Shown here piece by piece: positions 8,999-18,511 of a stretch of 64,000 nt of DNA (position 1 is the stretch's first letter; every line of letters begins with the position of its first letter). The stretch is taken from assembly GCA_900544175.1 (NCBI GenBank), contig UQUN01000007.1, positions 27,738-91,737 of the forward strand, in the 5' to 3' direction. Source of the DNA: an uncultured Alistipes sp. GTDB taxonomy: Bacteria > Bacteroidota > Bacteroidia > Bacteroidales > UBA932. The position numbers and the translations under genes were made by a program. Below the pieces are notes generated by a model. It worked only from the letters and a program-made list of their open reading frames with translations. It made no database searches and had not been told where the DNA came from.

Positions 8999-9541
8999 AT
9001 GAATAAACTTCTGATTATCACACTTGTACTTATGGCCGCAACCTCCTGCGGCCACAACCGGCAGGGTTCTGAAAACAATGCCTCGGACAGCGCGGACTCA
9101 TCGAAAATCCGTACCCTCGAGGCATTTCTCAATATCGATTACGCAAAAGCTTTCGAGGACAGTGCCGACGGAAACAGCGCTTTTCCGGATTTCAGTTCCA
9201 ATTTCATCTCACAGGACCCTGAAAGTACCACTCCTATGCTGTTATTCATATCAGAACCAGACTGTTCGTCCTGTATCGCTGCTACCCTCGACTTCCTCAT
9301 TACCTACAGCAGCATAGACACTGAATGCCCGAAGCCGATAGTAGTTCTCAAAGACGGAAGCAGTGACACCTTTGAATTCTATAAGGAGAAAGTCTCCTCA
9401 CAGAGCAGCACCGTAAAAGCCATGCTTGACAGCATCCCATACCTCTGCGGCGACTGGCCCTCCGTCAACAACGCCCCCGACGGAGCCTACCTCATCTACC
9501 GCAACCGCACCATCGCCCACCTTCCTTGGTCTCCCCTATAA
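8999..9541 (+). CDS. Lipoprotein with a CSSC redox motif, thioredoxin-like
   Basis: 180 residues from the ATG at 8999, which gives the lipobox LVLMAATSCGH; the earlier in-frame ATG at 8939 lies inside the propeller gene. A thioredoxin-type active site CSSC follows a beta strand (MLLFISEPDCSSCIAATLDF), then IVVLKD and a C-terminal strand/helix region. It is shorter than typical TlpA proteins. The gene starts 2 bp after the propeller gene, suggesting joint function at the envelope; thiol chemistry on propeller-bound peptides is inference. Confidence 0.7.
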   Translation: MNKLLIITLVLMAATSCGHNRQGSENNASDSADSSKIRTLEAFLNIDYAKAFEDSADGNSAFPDFSSNFISQDPESTTPMLLFISEPDCSSCIAATLDFLITYSSIDTECPKPIVVLKDGSSDTFEFYKEKVSSQSSTVKAMLDSIPYLCGDWPSVNNAPDGAYLIYRNRTIAHLPWSPL

Positions 9542-9567
9542 CGTCCACAAACGCACTACATGAGTCG

Positions 9568-9600
9568 AAAAAAGCCCCGGACACTCGCGACATCCGGGGC
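9568..9600 (-). terminator. Terminator of the S41/yicC minus-strand unit
   Basis: Read on the minus strand: GCCCCGGA (9600-9593) pairs with TCCGGGGC (9581-9574), then six T (9573-9568). It lies 26 bp after the S41 stop and 27 bp past the convergent lipoprotein gene. Confidence 0.9.
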
Positions 9601-9625
9601 ATTGATATATTCTACGGTCGGACAC

Positions 9626-12600
9626 CTACCTTACTGGAGCCTCAGGCACTCCGGGCAGGGGCTTCCAGTTCTGGAGCTCCTGGAGGAGGACTTCGACGGC
9701 CTTGTTGAGCTGGGCGTCGTTGCCGAGGTAGTCCTCGAAGGGATTGAGGTCGCACTCGGTGTCGGGATCCACTCCGTGGTTCTCAATAATCCAGTCACCT
9801 TCGGTGGAGTAAGAGGTGAAGAACGGGGTACGGACATCCTGGCCGTCGAGATAGGGTCTCGAGCCGGATATGCCGACGATACCGCCCCATGTCCTCATAC
9901 CGATCAGCTTGCCGATGCCGAGCTGGCGGAATCCGTAGGGGAAGAGGTCGCCGTCGGAAGAGGAGTACTTGTCGATCAGGCAGACCTTGGGGCCGTAATG
10001 TGCGGACTCGGGTATGGTCGCCAGCTGCTCGCTGCCGTTGCGGTACATGTTCATGCGGTATACCTCCCTCTGCAGACGCTCCAGTATCATAGGCGACACA
10101 TTTCCGCCTCCGTTCATACGGTCATCTATGATCAGGGCCTTCTTGTCCAGCTGAGAGTAGAACAGGCGGGTGAACTCATCCAGTCCGGCCACGCTCATGT
10201 CGGGAATGTGGATGTAGCCTATCTGGCCGTCGGACATCTCCTCGACCTTGCGGATGTTGTTCTGCACCCAGTCATAGTATGCCAGCTGGGTCTCGTCAGC
10301 GATAGGATCCACATAGATGGTGCGGGCACCTTCCTCAGATGCTGAAGAATTGACCTTAAGGGCTGTCGTCACTCCGACACGTCCGACGAGGGCCTCATAT
10401 ATGGTTCCCATCTCGGATGCGGGGATACCGTTGACAGCGAGGATATAGTCACCCTCCTTCACTCCCAGGCCGGGCTCTCCGAGGGGCGAACGGCGCTCGT
10501 CTCCCCAGGTTACGCTCTCGAATATCTTGTTGATACGGAAATATCCGGTCTCATCCTTGGCAATGCGGGCTCCGAGCAGGCCGATGGGCAGTTTCTCCGC
10601 CGCAGGGGTCTCGCCGGTAGTCACATAGCAGTGTCCGGTATTCAGCTCGGATATCATCTCACCGATCAGATATGTCAGGTCCTGACGGTACTGCACGTAC
10701 GGCAGCATCACGGCATATTTGTCGTGAATGGCGTTCCAGTCGCGGCCTACCATGTTCTCTACATAGAAATAGTCGCGGTATACCCTCCAGGTCTCATCGT
10801 ATATCTGTTTCCATTCCTTATGATAATCCACGGTCAGGCGGATATCGCTCATAGGCACCTGCTTGTCGGCCTTGTATCCCGAAGTGGATACCACATAGTA
10901 TTTGCCTTTATCGGAAACTAGGGCCTTGGAATGATCCTGAGTCATAGCCAGCACACCGTATTTTGTCACATCGGTGGACTTGAGGTCGCTCAGCGAAAGC
11001 TTCTTCACTCCATCTGACGAACGGTAATACAGTGCTCCGTCGTATGCAGCGAGGGGACGGGCATAGCTGCCTTCCACAGGCAGTGCTACAGCCCTCTCCA
11101 CTATGCCGTCGAAATCCACTTTCATCGGCTCGGCGGCAGCGGTTTCCTTAGCAGCACCTTTCTTGCCTTTCTTCGAGGCCGCAGGCTCTTTTTCCGCCTC
11201 AGGTGCTGCGGGAACATACTCATCGCCTTTTATTACGGTCGGGTCTCCGGCGTCCTTGGTCAGGGGCAGGGCGAAGAGATAACTTCCGAGGGAATATGCC
11301 GCATTCCATTCTACAGATGAATAAATGGCATTGAGATCCCTTGCGGATGTGAAGAACAGGTACTTGCCGTCCTCGGAGAACATGGGCGATGAAGAGTTGT
11401 ACCAAGAAGAGGTGACGGGGGTGCTCTCTCCAGTAGCGAGATTCATCAGATAGATGACGGATGCTCCGGATTCGGTACCGGCGCCATATGCAAGCCAATT
11501 CCCGTCATACGAGAAGTCGAATCCGCGGACTCCGCCCCAACGGCCTTCAAATACGGTCCGGACTTCCTTGGTCGCGATGTCAACTGAAATGAGCTGCTTT
11601 TTCTCAGTAGTCAAATAGAGTTTCTTCGAATCGGGAGTCCAGGTCAGCGAGGAAGGATATCCGTTCTCGAACGAGGTCAGGCAGATCTTGCCTTCAGGGT
11701 CATCGTAGGGCATGACATAGACCTGATATTCCCCGCTTTCGTCGGACAGCCATGCTATCCACTGTCCGTCGGGAGACCACACGGCGTCGCGGTCATGCGC
11801 GCCCGGGGTACGGGTAAAGTTGTAGACAGCACCCTCAGTTGCAGGAACTGAGAACACATCTCCCCTGAAAGTTGTCAGCACGCGGCTGCCGTCAGGCGAG
11901 AGGGAGAATGAGGAACGGCGGTTCCGGGAGCCGTCCCATGTCTTGACCTCGTCACGGGCGAGGATTCCCTCGTCATTGAGATAAACAGACACCTTGGAGC
12001 AGCTGCCGTCCTTTACGGAATATTTGTAGATGTAACCGCCGTTCTCGAAGACAATCCAGTCCTGGGAGAATGAGGGGAACTTGCAGTCGTACTCGGTGAA
12101 GTCCGTCACCTTCCTGGTCTGCTTTGTTGCAGTATCGTAGCAGAAGAGGTTCATGATCCGGTCCCTGTCGGATAGGAAATAGATCTTGTCCCCTATCCAC
12201 ATCGGAAATATGTCCTGGGCATCATTGTCAGTGATGTTCTCCAGTTCCGTAGTGCCTACGGTATTGATCCAGATGTCATCGGCCTGACCTCCGCGGTAGT
12301 ATTTCCATGTACGGAACTCACGGTACATACGGTTCATGGCCAATTTGGAACCGTCGGGGGAATAGGAGCAGAAGCTGCCTTCGGTGGTAGGAATCTGCAC
12401 CGGCTCACCGCCTTCGGCAGGCACTGTGAACAGCAGTCCCCTGAGAGAGGAGAAGGCATACCAGCGTGTGCGGTAAATTATGCTCTTGCCGTCGGGAGTC
12501 CAGCCCATTACGATGTTGTTGGGACCTACGCGGTCACCGATATTGTCCCGGTCAACAGTGGCTGTATAGGTGATTCTCCTGGGGACACCGCCCTCGGCAG

Positions 12601-12877
12601 GCATTGTATACACTTCTGTATTGCCGTCATACTGGGCAGTGAAGGCTATTGTCTTACCGTCCGGAGAGAACCTTGAGAAAATCTCGTAACCTATATCGGA
12701 GGTAAGCCTTACGGCCGTACCGCCTTCTATAGGGACAGTGTAAAGATCACCGGCATAGGTGAACGCAATCTGATTCCCTCCCACTGAAGGGAAGCGGAGC
12801 AGACGGGCCTCCTGCGCGTCGGCAAAAGCCAGGACGGGAAGGGCGGCCAGCATTGCAGTCAAGAAAAAACGTCTCAT
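9626..12877 (-). CDS. Tricorn-like S41 peptidase with N-terminal propellers
   Basis: 1083 residues. Signal peptide MRRFFLTAMLAALPVLAFA, then two beta-propeller regions (about 25-330 and 330-560) full of WSPDGQWIAW / FSPDGKTIAFT blades, a Lys/Ala-rich linker near 570, a PDZ domain (EGDYILAVNGIPASEM near 820) and the S41 tail-specific protease core (GQIGYIHIPDMSVAGLDEF; ALIIDDRMNGGGN; WGGIVGISGSRPYLDG). This is the tricorn protease homologue architecture; in these bacteria it is exported and thought to degrade peptides in the periplasm. The last residues are proline-rich. It is the 3'-terminal gene of the long minus-strand run and is followed by a strong terminator. Confidence 0.92.
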   Translation of the reverse strand: MRRFFLTAMLAALPVLAFADAQEARLLRFPSVGGNQIAFTYAGDLYTVPIEGGTAVRLTSDIGYEIFSRFSPDGKTIAFTAQYDGNTEVYTMPAEGGVPRRITYTATVDRDNIGDRVGPNNIVMGWTPDGKSIIYRTRWYAFSSLRGLLFTVPAEGGEPVQIPTTEGSFCSYSPDGSKLAMNRMYREFRTWKYYRGGQADDIWINTVGTTELENITDNDAQDIFPMWIGDKIYFLSDRDRIMNLFCYDTATKQTRKVTDFTEYDCKFPSFSQDWIVFENGGYIYKYSVKDGSCSKVSVYLNDEGILARDEVKTWDGSRNRRSSFSLSPDGSRVLTTFRGDVFSVPATEGAVYNFTRTPGAHDRDAVWSPDGQWIAWLSDESGEYQVYVMPYDDPEGKICLTSFENGYPSSLTWTPDSKKLYLTTEKKQLISVDIATKEVRTVFEGRWGGVRGFDFSYDGNWLAYGAGTESGASVIYLMNLATGESTPVTSSWYNSSSPMFSEDGKYLFFTSARDLNAIYSSVEWNAAYSLGSYLFALPLTKDAGDPTVIKGDEYVPAAPEAEKEPAASKKGKKGAAKETAAAEPMKVDFDGIVERAVALPVEGSYARPLAAYDGALYYRSSDGVKKLSLSDLKSTDVTKYGVLAMTQDHSKALVSDKGKYYVVSTSGYKADKQVPMSDIRLTVDYHKEWKQIYDETWRVYRDYFYVENMVGRDWNAIHDKYAVMLPYVQYRQDLTYLIGEMISELNTGHCYVTTGETPAAEKLPIGLLGARIAKDETGYFRINKIFESVTWGDERRSPLGEPGLGVKEGDYILAVNGIPASEMGTIYEALVGRVGVTTALKVNSSASEEGARTIYVDPIADETQLAYYDWVQNNIRKVEEMSDGQIGYIHIPDMSVAGLDEFTRLFYSQLDKKALIIDDRMNGGGNVSPMILERLQREVYRMNMYRNGSEQLATIPESAHYGPKVCLIDKYSSSDGDLFPYGFRQLGIGKLIGMRTWGGIVGISGSRPYLDGQDVRTPFFTSYSTEGDWIIENHGVDPDTECDLNPFEDYLGNDAQLNKAVEVLLQELQNWKPLPGVPEAPVR

Positions 12878-12901
12878 AGGATCGAAATGGTTAGTAGTCA
12901 G

Positions 12902-13786
12902 TTATAGAATGTTGAGCACTTGCTCCTTTATCTTTTCCAGCTCGTCCTTCATCCGCACCACGCAGGCCTGCATACCGGCATGGTTGGACTTGGAGCCGAG
13001 AGTGTTTATCTCGCGGCCCATCTCCTGGGCTATGAATCCCAGTTTCCTGCCAGGACACTCTTCCTGTTCCATCGTTTCTCTGAAATAACGGCAATGCTGG
13101 CGGAGCCGTACCTTTTCCTCATTGACGTCCAGTTTCTCCAGATAGTATATCATCTCCTGTTCAAGACGATCGCTGTCATGTATTTGCGACAGCTCCTCAA
13201 ATCTTGACACGATCCTCTGCCGGACAGCAGGAATCCGCTCCGCCTCGAACTCTTCCGCCTCAGACAGAATGGACTCTATATTGCCGACCCTTGTCAGCAG
13301 ATCCGCCGCAAGTACTGTCCCCTCGTCAGTACGGAAAGCTATCAAGGCATCTACAGCATGCTGAAGTGCCTTGTATATTGCATTCACGCCATCTTCCGTC
13401 AATTCTTCCTTATCAGTGGAAACCACGTCCGGCAACCGCATAATCGACGATATTAAAGCGGCCGATACCATATTCTCATACGGATCCAGTGCAACAGATG
13501 ACAATATTCCGGACATCTGCCTGTAATAATCCATGAACACGTCCCCGTCTATCCTGCGGGCTTCCGTACCGGAAACCGTCTCCACTGTCAGGAACACATC
13601 AATGTTGCCCCGTACAAGCCGGCGTGAGACGTACTGTCTGAATTCCAATTCTTTGTCCTTGGGGAGAATGGATGACTTAAACGATATGTCACCACTTTTC
13701 CCGTTGAGAGAGCGTACCTCTATCAGATACTTTTTATTGCCGGACACGACCTCTGACTTGCCGTATCCTGTCATCGACAATACCAT
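12902..13786 (-). CDS. yicC: YicC family endoribonuclease
   Basis: 294 residues. Starts MVLSMTGYGKSEV, the conserved YicC N-terminus, and ends with the DUF1732 block EMGREINTLGSKSN. YicC proteins are endoribonucleases that act in RNA turnover. Full length. It lies 24 bp before the S41 gene and 29 bp after the DUF6340-like gene, all on the minus strand. Confidence 0.93.
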   Translation of the reverse strand: MVLSMTGYGKSEVVSGNKKYLIEVRSLNGKSGDISFKSSILPKDKELEFRQYVSRRLVRGNIDVFLTVETVSGTEARRIDGDVFMDYYRQMSGILSSVALDPYENMVSAALISSIMRLPDVVSTDKEELTEDGVNAIYKALQHAVDALIAFRTDEGTVLAADLLTRVGNIESILSEAEEFEAERIPAVRQRIVSRFEELSQIHDSDRLEQEMIYYLEKLDVNEEKVRLRQHCRYFRETMEQEECPGRKLGFIAQEMGREINTLGSKSNHAGMQACVVRMKDELEKIKEQVLNIL

Positions 13787-13815
13787 AGTAATGTTGCTGT
13801 ATTTATTTTAACTGT

Positions 13816-14697
13816 CTACCTTTTGTTGAACAATTCTTCCGAGCGTTCCCTCCACTCAGCCGCGACATCCTTGAGCTCAAGAATCTCACATGCCACCGAT
13901 ATATTGTGTGCCGCACAGGCCGCCTTGCGGACATCCGGACTTCCGGCATACTTCATCCAGATATCCATCGCTTTCTCCCACTCGAACAGATAAGCCAGAC
14001 GGCATGCCTCTGTCCACTCCGAATCATCGTACACATACAGAGTGACATTGACTGTCTCCCATTTCGGAGTCAGACCTGACACCATAGTCAAGCCCATTGA
14101 CCTGAAATACTCCTCAAGACCGCTGTTGACTTTTTCAATGGCTCTCAGTGAAGTGATCGGCGCATCTGCCAGCAAGGCCCATTCAAGGACATCAGCCTCG
14201 CTCAGGACAGCAGCAGGTGCCGCAGAATCAGAATCGAACAGTCTGACCCTCACAGAATAAGGTAACTGCACCTTGGTCTGCTTCATAAACCTGCTCTGCA
14301 TGTAAGCCTCCTCCTCCGGCCATGAAACAGCGAACTCACCCAGCTCCAGCGAATCGACTATAAGCAGCACATCCACCCCGGTCAACGCATGCAGGTAAGG
14401 CAATGACGTGCTGTCCTGCAGACTAATGTCCTCCGCACGCATTGTATATACAGGTACTGCGCCTGAGTCAAGTCCAAGATCAATCTCCAGTCCCTCCGCG
14501 AGTCCGTTAGCCAGGGCCGCCATAAGTACAGAATCATTGTCACGGGCGTCCAGAACAAGTACCCCGGGAAGGGTATTGAATAAATCCACCTTAACTGATG
14601 AAGGCGACATCCTCTCAACAGGCAGTGTATATGTCAGAGGGGCACATGAGACTGCTGCCGCAACTGACACCAATGCCAAGAAAATTCTGTTTCTCAT
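13816..14697 (-). CDS. DUF6340-like lipoprotein
   Basis: 293 residues with lipoprotein signal (LVSVAAAVSCAP). The N-terminal region (TLPVERMSPSSVKVD, then GVLVLDARDND) and the C-terminal TPR-like stretch (EWTEACRLAYLFEWEKAMDIW, then AACAAHNISVACEI) match the Bacteroidetes DUF6340 family as I know it. Function unknown; envelope-located. It starts 13 bp after rimO ends. Confidence 0.65.
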   Translation of the reverse strand: MRNRIFLALVSVAAAVSCAPLTYTLPVERMSPSSVKVDLFNTLPGVLVLDARDNDSVLMAALANGLAEGLEIDLGLDSGAVPVYTMRAEDISLQDSTSLPYLHALTGVDVLLIVDSLELGEFAVSWPEEEAYMQSRFMKQTKVQLPYSVRVRLFDSDSAAPAAVLSEADVLEWALLADAPITSLRAIEKVNSGLEEYFRSMGLTMVSGLTPKWETVNVTLYVYDDSEWTEACRLAYLFEWEKAMDIWMKYAGSPDVRKAACAAHNISVACEILELKDVAAEWRERSEELFNKR

Positions 14698-14710
14698 ATA
14701 TCGGATCTCC

Positions 14711-16036
14711 TTAATACTCTATCAACTCACCTGTGAGGTCGTACTCGTCCGCACCGGTAATCAGTACCTTGACGAAACTTCCGGGAGCCGGCATGCCACC
14801 TCGGCACGCGACATTCACTTCCCCGTCCACCTCCGGACTCTCCTTCGATGTCCTGCCGGTAAAAGTCATGCTCTCCGGCTGACACGAGTCCACCAGCACC
14901 GACTCCACTGTTCCGATACGGCTCTCATTGTACCTGAGAGAAACTGACGCCTGCAGCTCCATAAGCTCATCCAGACGTTCCTGTTTTACGTCCTCTGGTA
15001 CAGAATCCTTCAAATTCTGTGCCCCCCATGTGCCTTCCTCTTCCGAATACGCGAACGCTCCGAGACGCTCGAACCGGTATTCCCTCACGAAAGAAAGCAG
15101 GTCATCAAACTCTTCCTGGCCTTCCCCAGGATGACCGACCATCATAGTTGTACGCAGGGCGATACCCGGCACAGTCCGTCTGACATTCTCCACAAACCTC
15201 CTTGTACCCTCTCCGTCTATTGCACGGCGCATGGCTTTGAGCACATTGTCCGCCGAATGTTGCAGAGGAATATCCAAATACCGGCACATCTTCGGAGAAG
15301 AAGCCATGATTTCCAGGACATCCTGCGGAAAACCGGTCGGGTACGCATACAACAGGCGTATCCACTCTATACCGTCCACACCCGTCAATCCTGTCAGCAA
15401 CCTGCCCAGACGCCTTCCGCCATATAGGTCCAGACCGTAGCACGTCGTATCCTGAGCAATCACTATCAGTTCCTTAACGCCATTGTCAGCCAACGACTTG
15501 GCCTCATCCAGCAGTTTTTCCTCCGGTACAGACACATGAGGTCCTCTTATGCCTGGAATGGCGCAATATGAGCACTGACGGTCGCATCCTTCAGATATCT
15601 TCAGGTAAGCATAGTGCCCCGGAGTTGTAAGGAGACGTCTTGTCTCAAGACGCGGGTCTGGCTCGACAGAAAGTCTGGAAAGCAAGGGCCCGATAGAAAA
15701 AGCTCCGAACCAGCCGTCCACCTCCGGTATCTCCAGCGGCAGTTCATTGCGGTATCTCTGGGAAAGACAGCCCATGACGTACACCTCGTTGACGACACCC
15801 CGCTTCCTGGCATCCACTGCCTCGAGAATAGCCTGAACAGACTCCTCCTTAGCATCCAGTATGAAACCGCACGTATTGATTATCAGGACATCCACATCAG
15901 CAGTCTCGAGTTCCTCCTCTTCAGGAGAGACTTCATAGCCTGCCGCAGCAAGTTGCATGAGGAGATGCTCGGAGTCCACACGGTTCTTCGAGCATCCCAT
16001 TGTCACGACACGGACTCTTTTCCTGCCGTTCCTCAT
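14711..16036 (-). CDS. rimO: Ribosomal protein S12 methylthiotransferase RimO
   Basis: 441 residues from the ATG at 16036, 4 bp after the stop of the DUF5606 gene; the longer frame to 16117 would run back into that gene. Three N-terminal cluster cysteines (15, 56, 90; VVTMGCSKN, IINTCGF, YVMGCLSQ) and the radical-SAM CDRQCSYC (Cys151, 155, 158) are present, then a C-terminal TRAM domain. RimO uses two Fe-S clusters to add a methylthio group to the conserved Asp of ribosomal protein S12. The VDSEHLLMQL segment after the first Cys fits RimO rather than MiaB. Confidence 0.93.
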   Translation of the reverse strand: MRNGRKRVRVVTMGCSKNRVDSEHLLMQLAAAGYEVSPEEEELETADVDVLIINTCGFILDAKEESVQAILEAVDARKRGVVNEVYVMGCLSQRYRNELPLEIPEVDGWFGAFSIGPLLSRLSVEPDPRLETRRLLTTPGHYAYLKISEGCDRQCSYCAIPGIRGPHVSVPEEKLLDEAKSLADNGVKELIVIAQDTTCYGLDLYGGRRLGRLLTGLTGVDGIEWIRLLYAYPTGFPQDVLEIMASSPKMCRYLDIPLQHSADNVLKAMRRAIDGEGTRRFVENVRRTVPGIALRTTMMVGHPGEGQEEFDDLLSFVREYRFERLGAFAYSEEEGTWGAQNLKDSVPEDVKQERLDELMELQASVSLRYNESRIGTVESVLVDSCQPESMTFTGRTSKESPEVDGEVNVACRGGMPAPGSFVKVLITGADEYDLTGELIEY

Positions 16037-16040
16037 ATGC

Positions 16041-16496
16041 CTATTCCTCAGCCTTTTCAGCCCCTTCCTCAGAAAGATGGGCGTCGTCTCCGGCACTGTC
16101 CCTTTCCTCAAAATCAAGTGATGCGTACTTCCTCAGCATGTTGTACCAGCCAACCACTTTCTTCATGTGCGAGGTATAGAAACGGTCCTCATCATAACCG
16201 GGCAGGACCTTGTCGAAAAACGCCTTGAGTACGGATGCTTCTGACTTCGGTTCCGGTGCTTCATTGTCTCCGAGTTCTTCCTTCATCTTCAGGAACACTT
16301 CTTTAAGGGGAGTCTCACCGTTATCCGTGTAAATCGATATGTCGGACAGGGAAGATACTCTGGCCTGAGGCCCGAAGACACTGCGTCTTCCCGTAATGAA
16401 TGATTCTGCAATCATTCCGTTCCTGGCCTGCGACACATAGGTGAACAGCCCCTGCTCACCTGTTATGGCCAATATTTTCTGTAAATCTGTCTTCAT
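16041..16496 (-). CDS. DUF5606 family protein
   Basis: 151 residues. The first 70 residues (MKTDLQKILAITGEQGLF; QARNGMIAESFITGRR) form the small beta-rich DUF5606 domain, followed by a helical part (FFDKVLPGYDEDRFYTSHMKK, VGWYNMLRKY) and an acidic disordered tail. Function is unknown; the gene is typical of Bacteroidetes genomes. It sits between coaE and rimO with gaps of 14 and 4 bp, so it is part of the housekeeping operon. Confidence 0.8.
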   Translation of the reverse strand: MKTDLQKILAITGEQGLFTYVSQARNGMIAESFITGRRSVFGPQARVSSLSDISIYTDNGETPLKEVFLKMKEELGDNEAPEPKSEASVLKAFFDKVLPGYDEDRFYTSHMKKVVGWYNMLRKYASLDFEERDSAGDDAHLSEEGAEKAEE

Positions 16497-16510
16497 GTCT
16501 TGAATCTTTA

Positions 16511-17113
16511 TTATTTGTAATTACCTGTTTTCTTCATTTTCTCATACACATTGCATACCTGCGGCAGCAGAGGATGCCTGAAATCCGAGACTATTACAAA
16601 GTCCGAATGTCTGACCCTCATACTGTCCGGCCATTGGTTGTTTATCCTGGCCTGCACCTCCTCCCTTGTCAGGCCGGACCGGTCCATCACTCTGGCGATT
16701 CTCATCTCTATCGGACATGTTACGGTAAGCACCGTATCTGCCATACCTGCGAGGGACGGTTTCTCAAGATATACGGCAGACTCCATTATCACAAATGGAA
16801 CCCGTGACGGCTGCAACAGCCTCCATTTGTAGAAATCCCGGACAACCGCCGGAAACACAAGAGCCTCCACCTTGTCGAGCATATCCATGTCAGAGAATAT
16901 CCTGTCCGCCATGTACCGACGGTCCAGCACTCCGTCACGGACAAGCCTGTCCCCCATGAGAGCCTTGAGAGAACTTAGCAGGGCTTCATCACTGTCATAC
17001 AGGTCTTTAGTCCTTGAATCCGCATCATAGACCGGAATACCAAGTGCGGCAAATATCTGTACCACATAACTCTTGCCGCTGCCAATACCTCCTGTTACAG
17101 CAAGTGTCCTCAT
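16511..17113 (-). CDS. coaE: Dephospho-CoA kinase
   Basis: 200 residues from the ATG at 17113, the family's normal length. Begins MRTLAVTGGIGSGKSYV with P-loop GGIGSGKS at 8-15; DADSRTKDLYD and the lid region RIARVMDRSGLTREEVQARI follow. It catalyses the last step of coenzyme A synthesis. The start overlaps the ybbR stop by 4 bp (ATGA), which together with the P-loop position rejects the longer frame to 17194. Confidence 0.95.
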   Translation of the reverse strand: MRTLAVTGGIGSGKSYVVQIFAALGIPVYDADSRTKDLYDSDEALLSSLKALMGDRLVRDGVLDRRYMADRIFSDMDMLDKVEALVFPAVVRDFYKWRLLQPSRVPFVIMESAVYLEKPSLAGMADTVLTVTCPIEMRIARVMDRSGLTREEVQARINNQWPDSMRVRHSDFVIVSDFRHPLLPQVCNVYEKMKKTGNYK

Positions 17114-18105
17114 TTCTGCGAAGTGTTCTCCTCCAAAAGTATGCAGTCCACGTACCTCGGACTTATCTCCCATGATATTACACCATCCGGACACACTGTA
17201 AGCTCCGGTACCAGCTCAGAATCCATAGTCCTTATAAAATCAGCATAATCCACGGAAAGCACAAAATCCTCGGCAGAATAACGGGTGCTGCTGAACACCC
17301 TCCGGAAAGTCAGCTGCACAGTGGACGGAAGGACTATCATGTCCTTGCCGTCCGGGACTCCCGTAGCCGTAACAGGCAGGGTCATGGACTCCTCTATATA
17401 GCGAACTACATTCATGGAGTAATACACTGTGTTCTCGGAGAACTCCACACGCCGCACAGGTACGATGCCGCAGACACCCTGTACCGGCCCGTCCACTCCG
17501 GTGCCGGTGATTGTCTCCGTCCATACTGAGTCAATCGTACCCAACAGGCCTGCATCACCGTATATTTCAATACTGTCAGGTCTCAGCCCTATATCTCCAA
17601 CCAGCATATACTGGCTGTCAAAAGATACGGACGACTTAGGCACGACCGGTACCTTCTTGCTCGTAATCCGGGGGAAACTGAAATCCAGGGACTCAGTCAC
17701 TATGAACTCCAGATCCACGTTAGAACCGAGAGCCTCCACTATGTTGCTCTTTATCTCCTCACATCTAACATAGAAAACATCACCTTCCCTATATCGGATA
17801 TTTGCGGGAGACGCCTGTACCCGCAGTGTCTTGCGCCGGCCTATCCGCTGCCTGAGAATATAATAACCGTCCGAGCGTCCTCTTACAATGAGCACATTTT
17901 CCGACACCGAAGAACGCACCCTGCCCTCAAGCGAGGAATTGAGTTCCACATTGTATTCCAGAAAAACGGAATATTGGAGCGAAAGGCTGTGCAGCAGCCA
18001 TATGATGAAAGCCAGCAGGATAGAAAGGAGCAGCAGAAGCAGCTCCTTTCTATCCTGCCACCGGCCTGATTTCTCACTTTCCGATATCCCGTTTCTGAAA
18101 GTCAT
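17110..18105 (-). CDS. YbbR-like (CdaR-like) membrane-anchored protein
   Basis: 331 residues. One N-terminal membrane helix (LLLLLLSILLAFIIWLLHSL) preceded by a charged cytosolic segment, then an extracytoplasmic beta-rich region with YbbR-type repeats. In other phyla YbbR/CdaR modulates the diadenylate cyclase; no such cyclase is visible here. Coupled to coaE by a 4-bp overlap and 14 bp downstream of yajC. This nusB-yajC-ybbR-coaE order is common in Bacteroidetes. Confidence 0.8.
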   Translation of the reverse strand: MTFRNGISESEKSGRWQDRKELLLLLLSILLAFIIWLLHSLSLQYSVFLEYNVELNSSLEGRVRSSVSENVLIVRGRSDGYYILRQRIGRRKTLRVQASPANIRYREGDVFYVRCEEIKSNIVEALGSNVDLEFIVTESLDFSFPRITSKKVPVVPKSSVSFDSQYMLVGDIGLRPDSIEIYGDAGLLGTIDSVWTETITGTGVDGPVQGVCGIVPVRRVEFSENTVYYSMNVVRYIEESMTLPVTATGVPDGKDMIVLPSTVQLTFRRVFSSTRYSAEDFVLSVDYADFIRTMDSELVPELTVCPDGVISWEISPRYVDCILLEENTSQK

Positions 18106-18119
18106 TGACCGTATCTTCC

Positions 18120-18446
18120 TTATTTGTTCTGGATGTCAGTAATATCCTTTACAACGGAAGACTTGTCGACACGGATTTTCACATTGTTGTCAATCTCAAT
18201 AATGAGAAACGTGTCCTTTACCTCAGATACGGTACCGTATATTCCGCCTACGGTAACAATCCTGTCACCTTTTTTAAGGGACTCTCTCCATTTGACAATT
18301 TCTTTCTGCTTCTTCTGCTGCGGCCTTACCATGAAGATATACATGACCACGAACATAAGGATTATCACTATCAATAATCCATACTGCTGAAAGAAAGTAG
18401 GCTCGACCTGTGCCTGCGTCTCAAGCAAAACTGTAGTAAGATTCAT
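18120..18446 (-). CDS. yajC: Preprotein translocase subunit YajC
   Basis: 108 residues: short N-terminus, a single membrane helix (LLIVIILMFVVMYIFMV), RPQQKKQKE right after it, and the small KKGDRIVTVGGIYGTV domain. This is the standard YajC layout; it associates with SecDF at the inner membrane. The gene is 65 bp downstream of nusB. Confidence 0.95.
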   Translation of the reverse strand: MNLTTVLLETQAQVEPTFFQQYGLLIVIILMFVVMYIFMVRPQQKKQKEIVKWRESLKKGDRIVTVGGIYGTVSEVKDTFLIIEIDNNVKIRVDKSSVVKDITDIQNK

Positions 18447-18511
18447 TGTTTAATAATTAAATGTTTGAATATTTTGAAACAAAAATAATAAAAGTCCGGT
18501 TGTCTCCAACA

